Assembly (NCBI GenBank): GCA_040222855.1
Contig: JAVKCD010000019.1
Location: forward strand, 1,013,955 to 1,077,954
Direction: 5' to 3'
Length of the DNA: 64,000 bases
From: Phycisphaeraceae bacterium
GTDB taxonomy: Bacteria > Planctomycetota > Phycisphaerae > Phycisphaerales > Phycisphaeraceae
The position numbers and the translations under genes are program-made. The notes beneath the pieces were generated by a model that did not search any database, had not been told where the DNA came from, and saw nothing but the letters and a program-made list of their open reading frames with translations. Below, piece by piece: positions 25,707 through 34,823 of this stretch. Position 1 is the stretch's first letter. Each line of letters begins with the position of its first letter.

Positions 25707-28700
25707 TCATTGATCTTTGTAGAGTCGGGTGGGGAGTTGGGCGCCTTCGGGCAATTCAATGACGACGCGGAAGCCGAGCATTTCGAGTTGTGTGTTGGGG
25801 GGTGGGGTTCTTCGGTCGCCCAGGCGTGAGTCGAAGACGGAGCAGGCCCAGGAACCGCCTTTGACAATGGGGGTGTTGTCGTCGGCGGTGGCCCATTCGG
25901 CGACGTTTCCGTGGATGTTGTAGAGGCCCCAGTTGTTGGGCGGGTAGGGTTCGACGCCTGTGCCGATTTCTGCGGTGAAGAGGTGGGCGTCCTCGGCTTC
26001 CCATTGGTAGCGGGTGGGGCTGTCGCCGATGGTGATGCCGTTAGCGGTGGCGCGGCCGGTGACGCGGACACCCCAGTGGAAGGGGGCTTCGGGGTCGGCG
26101 TTGGCGCGGGCTGCGTATTCCCATTCGGCTTCGGTGGGGAGTCGGTAGGTGATGCCTTCGCGTTGGGTGAGCCAGGTGCAGAAGTCGGTGGCTTCGGTGG
26201 CGCTGACGAAGACGACGGGGTGGCGGTCGGTCTGGTTGAAGGTCTGGCCTTCGACGGAGATGAGTGGGGGGCGTTTCCAGGGGAGAGCGTCGGCGACGGC
26301 CTGGTTTTGATCGGGTCCGGTGACGCCTTGCCGGGTCAGTTGGTCGCGGAGGAAGGCTTCGTACTGACCACGGGTGACCTCGAAGCGGCTGACGAGGATG
26401 GTTCGATCGACGCGGCCGGAGCGGCGGAGTTCGGTGTCGCTGATGCCGTCGGTGGGGTCGGGTCGTCGGGTGGCGTGTCCCATGGCGACGTCTCCGCCTT
26501 GGAGGGCGACGAAGGTCATGCCGAGGGTGTTGCGTTTGCCGTCGGCGAGTCTGACGGCGGCGGCTTCGGTGGCGGCGAGAGGGAGGAGGTCGTTGATGGA
26601 GGTCCAGCGGGCGACGTGCTGCTGTGCTTTGTCTTCGATGGCCGCGACTTGATCGGGGAGGGTGTCGATGAAGGCGGGCAGGGTTTCGGATGAAGGTGTG
26701 TGGCTGAGTGCCTGGTTGTTGAGGTTGGCGAATAGTAGTTCGAGGTCGTGGCTGATGGCGTTGATGGTGCTTCGGTGTTGTTTGAGCGTGTCCCAGGTGG
26801 GCCCGCCGAAGTCGGCGAAGAAGTCGCCGGTCTCGTTGAAGGTGTCGTTGAGACGTGACATTGTGCTGCTGAGTGCGGCCAGAGCGGAGAGCTGGGTCTG
26901 GTCCATGGCCTGCCCGGCGTAGGCGAGGTCGGCGACGGCGTCGGCGGTGGTGCGTAGGTTCGTGGCGAGGGTGTTGGCGCGGGCGTAGTTGCGTTGGTCG
27001 TCGCTGGTGGCGGCGCTGGCTTGCTGGGCGAGTGCGTTGCCGAGTTGCAAGAGGCCGGGGGCGGCGTCGGCGGCGCCTGTTGCGGCGGTGGCGGTTTGCC
27101 AGAGTTTGGTGGCGTCGTTGACGGCTTGTTGGGTAGGGGTGCGTTGTTGAGTTGCGCGGGTGATTTCGGAGTTGACGCCTTGGAGCAGGTCCTGAGCTTG
27201 AGCGTATGAACTTGCGGCATCGGTGAAGAGGGTGGGTCGGTCTTCGAGGGGTCGGTCGCCAGATTCGGCCTGGTCGATGAGGGCTTGTGCCTGGTTGGCT
27301 TTGGCGAGGGCGGCGCGGCCGGACTCGACGTAGGGGAGGTAGCCTTCGGGGTCGTTGATGGCGCGGCGGCTGGCGGCGAACTGTTCGGCGGCCTGGCGGG
27401 CGCTTTCGCGGGCTTTGGCGATGCGGGCGATCTGGTCGCCTATGTCGGCGACGAGGTTGGGGTCGTTGAGGAGGTTGCCGGCGGTGTTGATGACGGCGGT
27501 GGCGTCGTCGAAGCGCTGGTCGCTGGCGAGTCGTGTGGCGTACTGGATGAGACCGTCGACGGCGGCGAGTCCGGCGGGTTCGGACAGGTTGTGGTCGTTG
27601 GCGAAGCTCAGTGCCTCGGCGTAGCGTTGGCGGGAGGCGTCGAGTTGGTCGATGCTGAGGTTGGCCGAGGCGTGGCTGAGCATGGCGAGGTAGGTTGCCT
27701 GGGCTAGGCGCTGGTCGCGGTCACCCTTCCAGGCGGGGACCAGGCTGAGGGGATGGCTGGATGAGGCGCGGGCGGCGGTTAGTTGCTCGAGTGCCTGGGC
27801 GGTTTGCCCCTGCTCGACGCTGGTTTGTGCCTCGGTGATGGCGCGGTCGGTGGAGGCGGTGACGGATTGCTCGTAGACGTAGAGACCTGCGGGGGCACCG
27901 GCGGCGACGGCGAGGACGGCGGCGGCGATGGTGATGTTGCGGGTGCGACGTTGGCGGTTACGGGTTTTCTGTTCGGCCCATGTGTTGGTGGTGCGTTTGA
28001 CGGCTTCGAGTGCTTCGGCGTCGTTGCTGAGGATCTGGAGGGCTTTATTCCACTGGGCGATGGCGAGTTTGGGTTTGTCTGCGTCTTCGAGGGATTGCGC
28101 TTCGGTTCGTATCGGGGCGAGTTTGGCTTCGAGGGCTTCCCAGGCTTCGGCGTCGATCTGGATGTTGCGGTCCCAGTCGTAGTCTTCGCGGAGTGAGCGG
28201 ATGCCGGTCATGGCTGAGGCCATGCGGCCGGCCTTGCGGTCGGCGGTGGCTTCCTGGTAGCGGCGGCGGTGATCTTCTTCCTGCTGCTTGATCTGTTGGC
28301 GGATCTTGTTGGCTTGCGGGTGTTCGGCGTCGATGCGAACCAGTCGCTGCCAGGCCTTGGCGGCTTCGGGGTAGCGTTTGCGTTCGAGGGCGAGGTTGGC
28401 GTTGTTCTGGGCGAGTTCGAGTTCCGAGCGGTAGAGGGCCTGCTGGATTTTTGAGAGGACGAGTCGGAGTTCGCGGGAGGCGGGCGCGAGCTCGAGGGCT
28501 TGCCTGGCGGCGAGACCGGCTTCGCGGAACTTTCTGGCCTTGAAGGCCTGATCGATGGTGCTGCGGAGGCGTGCGATCTCGGTGCGTTTTTCGCTGGCTT
28601 CGGACTCGATGGCGTCGAGTTCAGCGTGGAGATAGCCGGAGTCCTTGCCTTGTCGGGCGATGGCGACGGCTTCGTCGAAGTCGGCCTGTTCGAGGAATCC

Positions 28701-29915
28701 GCGGGCCTTGCGGACGGACTCTTCGGCCTGGTGGTATTTCTCGATGCTGATCCCGCAGGCGAGGCAGAACTTGGTGCCGACGTGGTTCTCGACGGAGCAG
28801 GAGGGGCAATCCTCGAACATGCCGGCGCCGCAGTTGCGGCAGAAGCGGGCGTCGATTTTGTTGAAGGCGTCGCAGCTTGTGCAGACCATCGCGCTGGTGG
28901 TCGAGGTGGTGACGTTGGTCGCTGTGCCCTGGGCGGGGGCGAGGATGTCGAGTTCGGCGATGAACTCGTCCATGGTCGGCTGTCGTTTGTCGGGGTCTTT
29001 CTGGAGGGCGTGCTCGAAGGCGGGTCGGATGGCGGGGTCGAGCTGGTCGAAGTAGATGGTGTCCGGCATTTCGCCGGTGATCATCTGGTAGGCGGTTTTG
29101 GCGAGGGCGAAGATGTCGGAGCGTTGGTCGACGCGTTTGGAGTCGCTACGCTGCTCGGGGGCCATGTAGGCGGGGGTGCCGATGCCCTGGCCGGTGAGTG
29201 AGAGGTCGAGGGCATCGTCGCGGCGGGCGATGCCGAAGTCGACGATCTTGGGGGTGGCGTCGGCGTCGAGGATGATGTTGGAGGGTTTGACGTCGCGGTG
29301 GACGATGCCTTTGCTGTGGGCGTAGGCGAGTCCCTTGGCGACGGGCTTGAGGATGGCGAGGGTTTCTTCGAGTGAGAACTTTTCTTTCTCGGCGATCTTC
29401 TTTTCGAGGTCGCCGCCGGAGAGGAACTCCATGACGATGTAGGGGCCTTGTTCGTCGGAGCCGAGTTCGTAGATGCTGACGATGTTGCGGTGGTTGAGGG
29501 CTGCGACGGACCGGGCTTCGCGGAAGAAGCGGTCGATGCCGGTGCGTGAGCGCAGCGCGACATCGTTGAGGCGTTTGATGGTGACTTCGCGTTGGAGTTG
29601 GAGGTCGAGGGCTTTGACGACCACGCCCATGCCGCCTTGGCCGATGGTGGCGAGAACCTTGTACTTGTTGCTGATGACGGTGCCGACGATGCCTTTGCCG
29701 GCGGGTTGTTCCTCGGGGACGATGCTCATGCCGGGCATGGCGGCGGTGAGTGGGTCGTCGCTGGTGGGGGTGGCGGACGAGGGCGGGGTATCAGCTGTCG
29801 GGGTGTCCGACGGGGATGCACCCTGCCCGAGGTCTTGGGGCCCGGCGGTGGGCTGGCTGCCCTGGTCCGCGGGCTCGGGCGTCTGAGGGCTCAGGTTGTC
29901 GGGTTGGTCCGGCAT
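25707..29915 (-). CDS. Ser/Thr protein kinase fused to zinc ribbons and a C-terminal FGE-sulfatase-like domain
   Basis: A 1402-residue membrane protein. Order: Ser/Pro/Thr-rich head (1-75); protein kinase (about 84-325) with glycine loop IGQGGMG, VTIK Lys114, HRDVKPSN (206-208) and DFG (226-228); two zinc ribbons (C345/C348/C359/C362 and C370/C373/C384/C387); coiled, TPR-like segments; one transmembrane helix at about 661-681; a long Ala/Gln-rich helical region; and a formylglycine-generating-enzyme-like domain from about 1135 to the end (RLPTEAEWEYAARA, GNVAEWA, GGSWACS, LGFRV). The kinase is cytoplasmic and the FGE-like domain is probably periplasmic. Only the first of the two FGE active-site Cys positions seems kept. 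The plan recalls Pkn1-type kinases. The ligand and substrates are unknown. Confidence 0.93.
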   Translation of the reverse strand: MPDQPDNLSPQTPEPADQGSQPTAGPQDLGQGASPSDTPTADTPPSSATPTSDDPLTAAMPGMSIVPEEQPAGKGIVGTVISNKYKVLATIGQGGMGVVVKALDLQLQREVTIKRLNDVALRSRTGIDRFFREARSVAALNHRNIVSIYELGSDEQGPYIVMEFLSGGDLEKKIAEKEKFSLEETLAILKPVAKGLAYAHSKGIVHRDVKPSNIILDADATPKIVDFGIARRDDALDLSLTGQGIGTPAYMAPEQRSDSKRVDQRSDIFALAKTAYQMITGEMPDTIYFDQLDPAIRPAFEHALQKDPDKRQPTMDEFIAELDILAPAQGTATNVTTSTTSAMVCTSCDAFNKIDARFCRNCGAGMFEDCPSCSVENHVGTKFCLACGISIEKYHQAEESVRKARGFLEQADFDEAVAIARQGKDSGYLHAELDAIESEASEKRTEIARLRSTIDQAFKARKFREAGLAARQALELAPASRELRLVLSKIQQALYRSELELAQNNANLALERKRYPEAAKAWQRLVRIDAEHPQANKIRQQIKQQEEDHRRRYQEATADRKAGRMASAMTGIRSLREDYDWDRNIQIDAEAWEALEAKLAPIRTEAQSLEDADKPKLAIAQWNKALQILSNDAEALEAVKRTTNTWAEQKTRNRQRRTRNITIAAAVLAVAAGAPAGLYVYEQSVTASTDRAITEAQTSVEQGQTAQALEQLTAARASSSHPLSLVPAWKGDRDQRLAQATYLAMLSHASANLSIDQLDASRQRYAEALSFANDHNLSEPAGLAAVDGLIQYATRLASDQRFDDATAVINTAGNLLNDPNLVADIGDQIARIAKARESARQAAEQFAASRRAINDPEGYLPYVESGRAALAKANQAQALIDQAESGDRPLEDRPTLFTDAASSYAQAQDLLQGVNSEITRATQQRTPTQQAVNDATKLWQTATAATGAADAAPGLLQLGNALAQQASAATSDDQRNYARANTLATNLRTTADAVADLAYAGQAMDQTQLSALAALSSTMSRLNDTFNETGDFFADFGGPTWDTLKQHRSTINAISHDLELLFANLNNQALSHTPSSETLPAFIDTLPDQVAAIEDKAQQHVARWTSINDLLPLAATEAAAVRLADGKRNTLGMTFVALQGGDVAMGHATRRPDPTDGISDTELRRSGRVDRTILVSRFEVTRGQYEAFLRDQLTRQGVTGPDQNQAVADALPWKRPPLISVEGQTFNQTDRHPVVFVSATEATDFCTWLTQREGITYRLPTEAEWEYAARANADPEAPFHWGVRVTGRATANGITIGDSPTRYQWEAEDAHLFTAEIGTGVEPYPPNNWGLYNIHGNVAEWATADDNTPIVKGGSWACSVFDSRLGDRRTPPPNTQLEMLGFRVVIELPEGAQLPTRLYKDQ

Positions 29916-30027
29916 GAGCGTGCTTGTCCATCCCCTACGAGATACGTGGTCCTTTATCCCACTCCCTTATGTCAAGGTAGTGAGCAAAGGGGGTCCGGGC
30001 AAGGATTTGCGTATGAATGGGGGGAGA

Positions 30028-30327
30028 TCACATCATGCCGATACGGATCGTGCCGTCTGGGGAAGTGTTCTCGATCCAGGCCGATGGCCGGGGGTCGATC
30101 CAGCCGGGTCGGGAGACTTCGATACGGATTTTCCTGCCGGGCACGACTCTGGCGACGAGGGGCTGGTCGGGGCCTTGGTAGGTCTCCCAAGGGCCAGCGT
30201 TGACGCGGACTCGTGCTCCGGCCAGAGGTTCGTGGGTGAACTGGGCTTCGACGTGGATTTTGACGGTGGCTGTGGCGCGGTTGATGGGCGTCACGGCCGC
30301 CATGGCTGCTTCTAAAAGGTTGTACAT
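30028..30327 (-). CDS. Hypothetical 99-residue protein
   Basis: The ATG at 30327 has GGGAGG seven bases upstream, which is why I cut the longer open frame (to 30459) here. The protein reads as a short helix followed by a beta-rich domain with LAGARVRVNAGPWETY and RKIRIEVSRPGW, a pattern like the carboxypeptidase-regulatory or Ig-like folds. No signal peptide is evident. It stands between the giant kinase and the ABC ATPase on the kinase strand. It may be a real small gene; I recognise no family. Confidence 0.5.
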   Translation of the reverse strand: MYNLLEAAMAAVTPINRATATVKIHVEAQFTHEPLAGARVRVNAGPWETYQGPDQPLVARVVPGRKIRIEVSRPGWIDPRPSAWIENTSPDGTIRIGMM

Positions 30328-30766
30328 GCGGATGCCTCCCAGCATCACCTGATCAAACCACCAACAAACGCAGGTGTGTCTCTTCTTCCATCTCTGTCGA
30401 CCTCGATCAGCGACACGAGCGGGGGCGTCGCTGGCGCTTATCCGGGTCAGGATACGCACCGAGGGGTTGGGTCATGCGCCCGAGATGCTATTTTGACGAT
30501 TCGGCGGGCTCTTGCCAGTGGTTTTTGGCGTTCTGGGGAGAATTTCTTTTCGTCGCGATACTGCTTGTGCTTCGGGAGGTGAATCGTAGGGGCTTGAGCG
30601 TGTTGAGGATTCTGCTGGCGGGAAGGTGGTGGGTTGTGATAAGTTAAGGCTTTGACTGGCCCAGTTTTACGCTGCGGGTTACGGTTTCACCCTCGTTGCC
30701 AGGTCTGGTGGCGTTGTTCAGGTTTCATCCCATGCTGGCTTTGGCTGGCCCAGAGAGGATTGTTCC
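30328..30766. other. Intergenic region between divergent genes
   Basis: No convincing gene lies in these 439 bases. It should hold the promoters of the small minus-strand gene and of the ABC ATPase gene. A possible -35 (TTGACT near 30652) has no clear -10 partner. The 68-residue open frame at 30376-30582 lacks a ribosome site and is not called. Confidence 0.5.
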
Positions 30767-31900
30767 GTGGCTGAAGTCGTTCTGACGAACATCGAGAAGG
30801 TCTATCCCGGGGGTTTTCTGGCGGTCAAGGGGATTGACCTGCATATCAACGATGCGGAGTTCATTGTGCTGGTTGGTCCTTCGGGGTGTGGCAAGTCGAC
30901 GACGCTTCGGATGGTGGCGGGTCTTGAGGAGATCACGGGCGGGACGATTGCGATCGGGGATCGGGTGGTTAATGATGTTCCGCCTAAGGATCGTGACATC
31001 GCGATGGTGTTTCAGAACTACGCGTTGTATCCGCACATGAGTGTGTACAAGAACATGGCGTTTGGGTTGAAGCTGCGGAAGTTCCCGAAGGTGGAGATTG
31101 ACCGTCGGGTGCAGGATGCGGCGAGGATCCTGGGGATCAGCCATCTGCTGGAGCGTAAGCCCAAGGCGTTGTCGGGCGGCCAGCGGCAGCGTGTCGCGGT
31201 GGGGCGAGCGATCGTGCGTGATCCGGCGTGCTTTTTGTTTGACGAGCCGCTCTCGAACCTTGACGCCAAGTTGCGTGTGGAGACGCGTGCGGAGTTGAAG
31301 CGGCTGCACAAGCGGCTGAACACGACGACGATTTACGTCACGCACGATCAGGAAGAGGCGATGACTTTGGGTGATCGTGTGGTGGTGATGTCGGATGGGT
31401 TGATCCAGCAATGCGACACGCCCTTGCAGGTCTACAACCACCCGGTCAATCGGTTTGTGGCGGGTTTTCTCGGGACCCCGCCTATGAACTTCGCGGAAGG
31501 CAAGCTGGTGGAGGAGGGCGGATGGCCGCACTTTGAGGGGGATGGTTTGAAGTTCCCGCTGGATGAGAATCAGGCGGAGCGTTGCCGGGAGAAGGTGGGA
31601 TCGAGTGTGACGCTGGGGTTGCGGCCGGAGGGGATGTTCCTGCATCCGCAGCACTCGGCAAACGATGAGGCGAAGACGGGGAGTTTCAAGATCGACGTCA
31701 TCGAGCCGCTGGGGAACACGATGGACGTGTATCTCTCGACGACCAGCGGGTTGCGGATGACCGCGCGGATCGCTGCGGAAGAGTTGGATGAGGGGGCGGA
31801 TGTGAAGGTTTACTTCAACCTGCAGAAGGCTCATCTTTTCGAGCCGGGGGACTACGGGGTGAATCTGACGCTGCCGGAGGGGGTTGGGGTGGGGGTTTAG
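30767..31900 (+). CDS. ABC transporter ATP-binding protein, MalK/UgpC type
   Basis: A 377-residue nucleotide-binding subunit of sugar-type ABC importers. It has Walker A GPSGCGKST, Q-loop FQNYALYPHM, signature LSGGQRQR, Walker B FLFDEPLSNLDA and H-loop VTHDQEEA, then a C-terminal TOBE-like region (about 290-370, LRPEGMFLHP onward). The start is a GTG with AGAGGA upstream. No permease or binding-protein gene is nearby, so it is an orphan ATPase that may energise several carbohydrate importers, as MsmK does in other bacteria (inference). A terminator follows. Confidence 0.92.
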   Translation: MAEVVLTNIEKVYPGGFLAVKGIDLHINDAEFIVLVGPSGCGKSTTLRMVAGLEEITGGTIAIGDRVVNDVPPKDRDIAMVFQNYALYPHMSVYKNMAFGLKLRKFPKVEIDRRVQDAARILGISHLLERKPKALSGGQRQRVAVGRAIVRDPACFLFDEPLSNLDAKLRVETRAELKRLHKRLNTTTIYVTHDQEEAMTLGDRVVVMSDGLIQQCDTPLQVYNHPVNRFVAGFLGTPPMNFAEGKLVEEGGWPHFEGDGLKFPLDENQAERCREKVGSSVTLGLRPEGMFLHPQHSANDEAKTGSFKIDVIEPLGNTMDVYLSTTSGLRMTARIAAEELDEGADVKVYFNLQKAHLFEPGDYGVNLTLPEGVGVGV

Positions 31901-31913
31901 GAATGACTTTTAG

Positions 31914-31943
31914 CCTTGACTGGCGGTCAAGGGGTTGTTTTTC
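31914..31943 (+). terminator. Intrinsic terminator of the ABC ATPase gene
   Basis: CCTTGAC (31914-31920) pairs with GTCAAGG (31926-31932), loop TGGCG, followed by GGTTGTTTTTCTT. It begins 13 bases after the stop codon and insulates the toxin-antitoxin pair. Confidence 0.85.
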
Positions 31944-31954
31944 TTGCCCGATAG

Positions 31955-31982
31955 AATCAACTAGTCTACAATCTAGTTGATT
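31955..31982. promoter_or_regulatory. Palindromic operator of the toxin-antitoxin pair
   Basis: A perfect 10-bp inverted repeat, AATCAACTAG and CTAGTTGATT, with an 8-base spacer TCTACAAT. It lies 11 bases before the antitoxin start. A low-GC palindrome in a GC-rich genome at this position is what an autoregulating Phd/VapB-type antitoxin would bind. Binding is inferred. Confidence 0.75.
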
Positions 31983-31993
31983 GGAGTGTCATC

Positions 31994-32239
31994 GTGGAGC
32001 AGATCGGGCTTTTTCAGGCGAAGACGCACTTGTCGCAGATCGTGGACCAAGTTCAGAAGAGTGGTCGCGCGGTGACGCTGACCCGACGCGGCATTCCGGT
32101 TGCCGAGATCCGGCCGCTAGCTGAAGAATCTGAGATGACCCGCGAGCAGGCCTTTGAAGCGATCCGCCAGATGCGGTCTTCCATGCCTCGTATTAGTGCC
32201 GTGGAAATCCGTGAAGCGATTGATGAAGGCCGGATGTGA
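31994..32239 (+). CDS. Antitoxin, Phd/YefM-like
   Basis: An 81-residue antitoxin. The N terminus (GLFQAKTHLSQIVDQVQKSGRAVTLTRRGIPVAEIRPL) is the Phd/YefM DNA-binding fold, which dimerises and binds the palindrome just upstream. The C-terminal half (REQAFEAIRQMRSS onward) should wrap around the toxin. The start is a GTG. Its stop overlaps the toxin start (GTGA), so the two are co-translated. The expected role is to neutralise the PIN-domain toxin and repress the operon. Confidence 0.9.
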   Translation: MEQIGLFQAKTHLSQIVDQVQKSGRAVTLTRRGIPVAEIRPLAEESEMTREQAFEAIRQMRSSMPRISAVEIREAIDEGRM

Positions 32240-32655
32240 AGTCGGCTGCTGTTCTTCTCGACGCCTCTGCGACGCTTGCCTGGTTGCTGGATGACGAGGC
32301 CGGTGGGCCTGCCTATGACGCGCTGCTGTCGGGCCGTGAGCTGTTAGCCACTTCGCTCTGGCAACTTGAAGTGGTCAACGCGCTGCTCAAGCGTGAGCGT
32401 CAGAAGAGGCTAAGCCGAGGTCAGGTCGATCGGCTGCTGCGCCAGCTTGATGCTCTGGGCGTCCGCATTCTTCCCGATCCTGACCCTCGCTCGCTTGTCG
32501 GCCTGGCAGAGCTTGCTCGTCCGCATCAGTTGTCCTCGTACGACGCGAGCTATCTCGACGCCGCGTTGACTCATGGGCTTGCGCTAGTAACCGAGGACAA
32601 CAACCTCCGGCAGGCGTGTCGGGCGTTGGGTGTGGCGTTATTGAGTCCGGGCTGA
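32236..32655 (+). CDS. vapC: PIN-domain ribonuclease toxin, VapC-like
   Basis: A 139-residue PIN-domain endoribonuclease. Acidic metal-binding residues appear in order: D9 (VLLDASAT), Glu in WQLEVVNAL (about 44), Asp in SYDASYLDAA (about 102-107) and Asp in TEDNNLR (about 119). VapC toxins cleave tRNA or rRNA when freed from their antitoxin; the target here is unknown. It overlaps the antitoxin by 4 bases. Base composition is less skewed than in neighbouring genes, which fits a mobile module. Confidence 0.92.
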   Translation: MKSAAVLLDASATLAWLLDDEAGGPAYDALLSGRELLATSLWQLEVVNALLKRERQKRLSRGQVDRLLRQLDALGVRILPDPDPRSLVGLAELARPHQLSSYDASYLDAALTHGLALVTEDNNLRQACRALGVALLSPG

Positions 32656-32693
32656 GGTGGATCGGTTGTTGGTCGCTTCGAGTTGCGTGAGTT

Positions 32694-33968
32694 CTAGTTG
32701 ACTGCGAGGTCATGCATCGCCAGCGCACACAACACCTTCATACTCACCGTTAGCGTTCCGTCGGCGTAGTCGTACTCGGGTGTGTGGAGGCTGGGGTAGT
32801 CGGATTTTTCGGGGGGTTTGACGCCTACGAAGGCGAAGCAGGCGGGGACTTGTTGGGCGTAGAAAGAGAAGTCTTCGGCACCCATGACCGGATCGTCCAT
32901 GAGGGCGACGTTGGCGTCGCCCAGGGCGAGTCGGGCGACGCGGAGCATGGTGTCGGTGGCGGCGGGGTCATTGATGGTTGGGGGGTAGCCGTCGAGGGTC
33001 TGGAGTTCGGCGGTGCAGCCGTGGGCGGCGGCGGTGTGTCGGGCGATCTCGGCGATGCGCTGGCCGATGCGTTCGCGTTCGGCGAGGTCGAAGGTGCGGG
33101 CGGTTCCGCTGAGGGTGGCGGTGTGGGGGATGACGTTGACGGCGCCTTCGCCGGCGTGGAGCGTGGCGACGGTGACGACGGCGGGGCGCGTTGGCTGGGT
33201 TGAGCGTGAGACGATGGTCTGGAGGGCGGTGACGGTCGCGGCGGCGGCGGGGATCGGATCGCGGGCCTTGTGGGGCGATGCAGCGTGACCGCCTTGGCCG
33301 GTGATGGTGATGCGGAAGCTGAGGGTGGCGGCCATCATGGGGCCGGGGAGGGTGCGGAGCTGGCCGATGTCGGTATCGGTCCAGCCGTGGAGGCCGAAGA
33401 TGGACTCCACGGCGCACCCGCCGACGGCTTCGGTGAGGACGCCGGCTTCGACCATGCGCTGGGCCCCGGCCCCGGCTTCCTCCGCGGGTTGGAAGATAAG
33501 TTTGATGGGACGGGGCAGGGCTTCGGGGTGCTCGCGGGCCAGGTCGGCGAGGGCGTGGGCAGTGCCGAGGAGGGCGGCGGTGTGGCCATCGTGTCCGCAG
33601 GCGTGCATGAGGCCGGGGGTCTTCGAGGCGTAGGGCAGGCCGGTGGCCTCGGTGATGGGCAGGGCGTCCATATCGGCGCGGAGGGCGATGGCCTTGGCGG
33701 CGGGGTCGTGGTGGTCGCAGCGGATGACGCCTACGACGCCGGTTTCGGCGAGTCCGGCGGTGAAGGGGATGCCTGCGGCCTTTAGCTCGCGTTGAACGAC
33801 TTCGGAAGCGTAGGTTTCCTGATAGGCGAGTTGGGGGTGGGCGTGGAGGTCGTGGCGCAGCTCGATCATCCGAGGGATTAGGCTGTTAATCCTGGAGGAG
33901 AGGTCGCTGGCGGTGTTTTTTGGGGCCTTTGATATTGGCATGGGTGCATCATAAATGACGGATGGCAT
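32694..33968 (-). CDS. M20-family amidohydrolase (N-acyl-amino-acid/hippurate type)
   Basis: A 424-residue metallopeptidase-fold hydrolase that removes acyl groups from amino acids. Metal ligands are visible in MHACGHDGHTA, FQPAEEAGAGA and GLHGW, with the C-terminal MGAEDFSFY. The dimerisation domain starts near FRITITGQGGHAASPH. Two starts are possible: the ATG at 33968 (used here) and the ATG at 33941 (MPISKAP); neither has a clear ribosome site. The substrate cannot be told from sequence, and related enzymes include indole-acetyl-amino-acid hydrolases. It converges on the toxin gene. Confidence 0.93.
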   Translation of the reverse strand: MPSVIYDAPMPISKAPKNTASDLSSRINSLIPRMIELRHDLHAHPQLAYQETYASEVVQRELKAAGIPFTAGLAETGVVGVIRCDHHDPAAKAIALRADMDALPITEATGLPYASKTPGLMHACGHDGHTAALLGTAHALADLAREHPEALPRPIKLIFQPAEEAGAGAQRMVEAGVLTEAVGGCAVESIFGLHGWTDTDIGQLRTLPGPMMAATLSFRITITGQGGHAASPHKARDPIPAAAATVTALQTIVSRSTQPTRPAVVTVATLHAGEGAVNVIPHTATLSGTARTFDLAERERIGQRIAEIARHTAAAHGCTAELQTLDGYPPTINDPAATDTMLRVARLALGDANVALMDDPVMGAEDFSFYAQQVPACFAFVGVKPPEKSDYPSLHTPEYDYADGTLTVSMKVLCALAMHDLAVN

Positions 33969-34064
33969 CAGCCACGCAAAAAGGGCTGGCCCACGACGGT
34001 AACGGGCGTAGACTCGTGTGAACGCTGTTTACTTTATGGGGCCCTGAACCCGAGGAGTGGAAAG

Positions 34065-34238
34065 ATGGTCAAGATGATGCTGTCGTGCGGTGCTTTGTTG
34101 GTCTGTGTATCGGTGATGGCTGGGTGCGAGACCATGGCGGTCAGCGACCAGGCGACGGCTGATGCCCAGTACGGCAGCGCGGTCGAGGCGTTCAACGCCC
34201 GGACGTGGAGTAACGAGATGGACAGTGAGAACTTCTAA
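34065..34238 (+). CDS. 57-residue lipoprotein
   Basis: A tiny secreted lipoprotein. The ATG at 34065 follows GAGGAGTGGAAAG. The first 20 residues are a signal peptide ending in the lipobox VMAGC, with the lipidated Cys at 21, so the mature protein has only 37 residues and is acidic and polar (AQYGSAVEAFNARTW). It leads a row of small exported proteins. No family is recognised. Entericidin-like or stress lipoproteins are of this size, but the sequence gives no direct support for that. Confidence 0.75.
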   Translation: MVKMMLSCGALLVCVSVMAGCETMAVSDQATADAQYGSAVEAFNARTWSNEMDSENF

Positions 34239-34315
34239 GGAACGGTCGTCGGGTCAGGAATAGAAGCCATCCGGTCGATGTTGGGTTCAAGACGAGCGGG
34301 CTTCCCGCCTGTAGT

Positions 34316-34684
34316 ATGAAACTGTCTATGACCCAGTGGCTGACCCAGTCTGTGTTGATTCTTAGTCTGCTCGTGAGCGGGGTGCTGTTCCCGTGCTCGG
34401 CGGTAAAGGCGGTCTCGGCCTCGGCCAACACGGAATCGTCGTGCTGCTGCGCGTTGACGTGCGGGTGTGGCACGAGTTGTCAAGCTCAGAACGCGCCATC
34501 GAATCTTCCTATTGAGGATGCGCTGCCAGCGGTCCCGGCGCAGGAGACCTTGAAGGTTCCCGCGTTGTTTCCGGCGTGGATTGCTCCAGTACTACCCGAT
34601 GCAGTTTGCGGAAGCTGGGTTCTCGAGTCGCTCCGCCCCTCCGACTCACCGGTTCGGGCTTCTCTCTGCGTCTGGCGTCACTAG
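34316..34684 (+). CDS. Exported cysteine-cluster protein
   Basis: A 122-residue protein. A hydrophobic N-terminal segment (SVLILSLLVSGVLFPCSAV) suggests export. Just after it comes a dense cysteine cluster, SSCCCALTCGCGTSC, with six Cys in 13 residues, in a style usually seen in metal-binding or disulfide-rich peptides. The rest is Pro/Ala-rich with one further Cys (DAVCGSW). ATGs at 34316 and 34328 are both possible, and a small GCGGG/CCCGC hairpin precedes the gene. The role in metal binding is inferred from the cluster and its neighbours. Confidence 0.65.
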   Translation: MKLSMTQWLTQSVLILSLLVSGVLFPCSAVKAVSASANTESSCCCALTCGCGTSCQAQNAPSNLPIEDALPAVPAQETLKVPALFPAWIAPVLPDAVCGSWVLESLRPSDSPVRASLCVWRH

Positions 34685-34823
34685 CGCAGTCTCTGCGTGG
34701 CTGTCCTGTGCGCTGCGCATTTCCCAGATAACAACTCTCTGTCTCGGTAGCCTCATGCCGTGTCGTGTAACCGGCGGGGTACTCAATCACGTTTTATCTG
34801 ACTTAACTCTTTTGGAGATTCCC

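Noticed and set aside
30640..30690. Possible sigma-70 promoter upstream of the ABC ATPase (TTGACT)
   Set aside because: No acceptable -10 hexamer at 16-18 bases; too weak to call.
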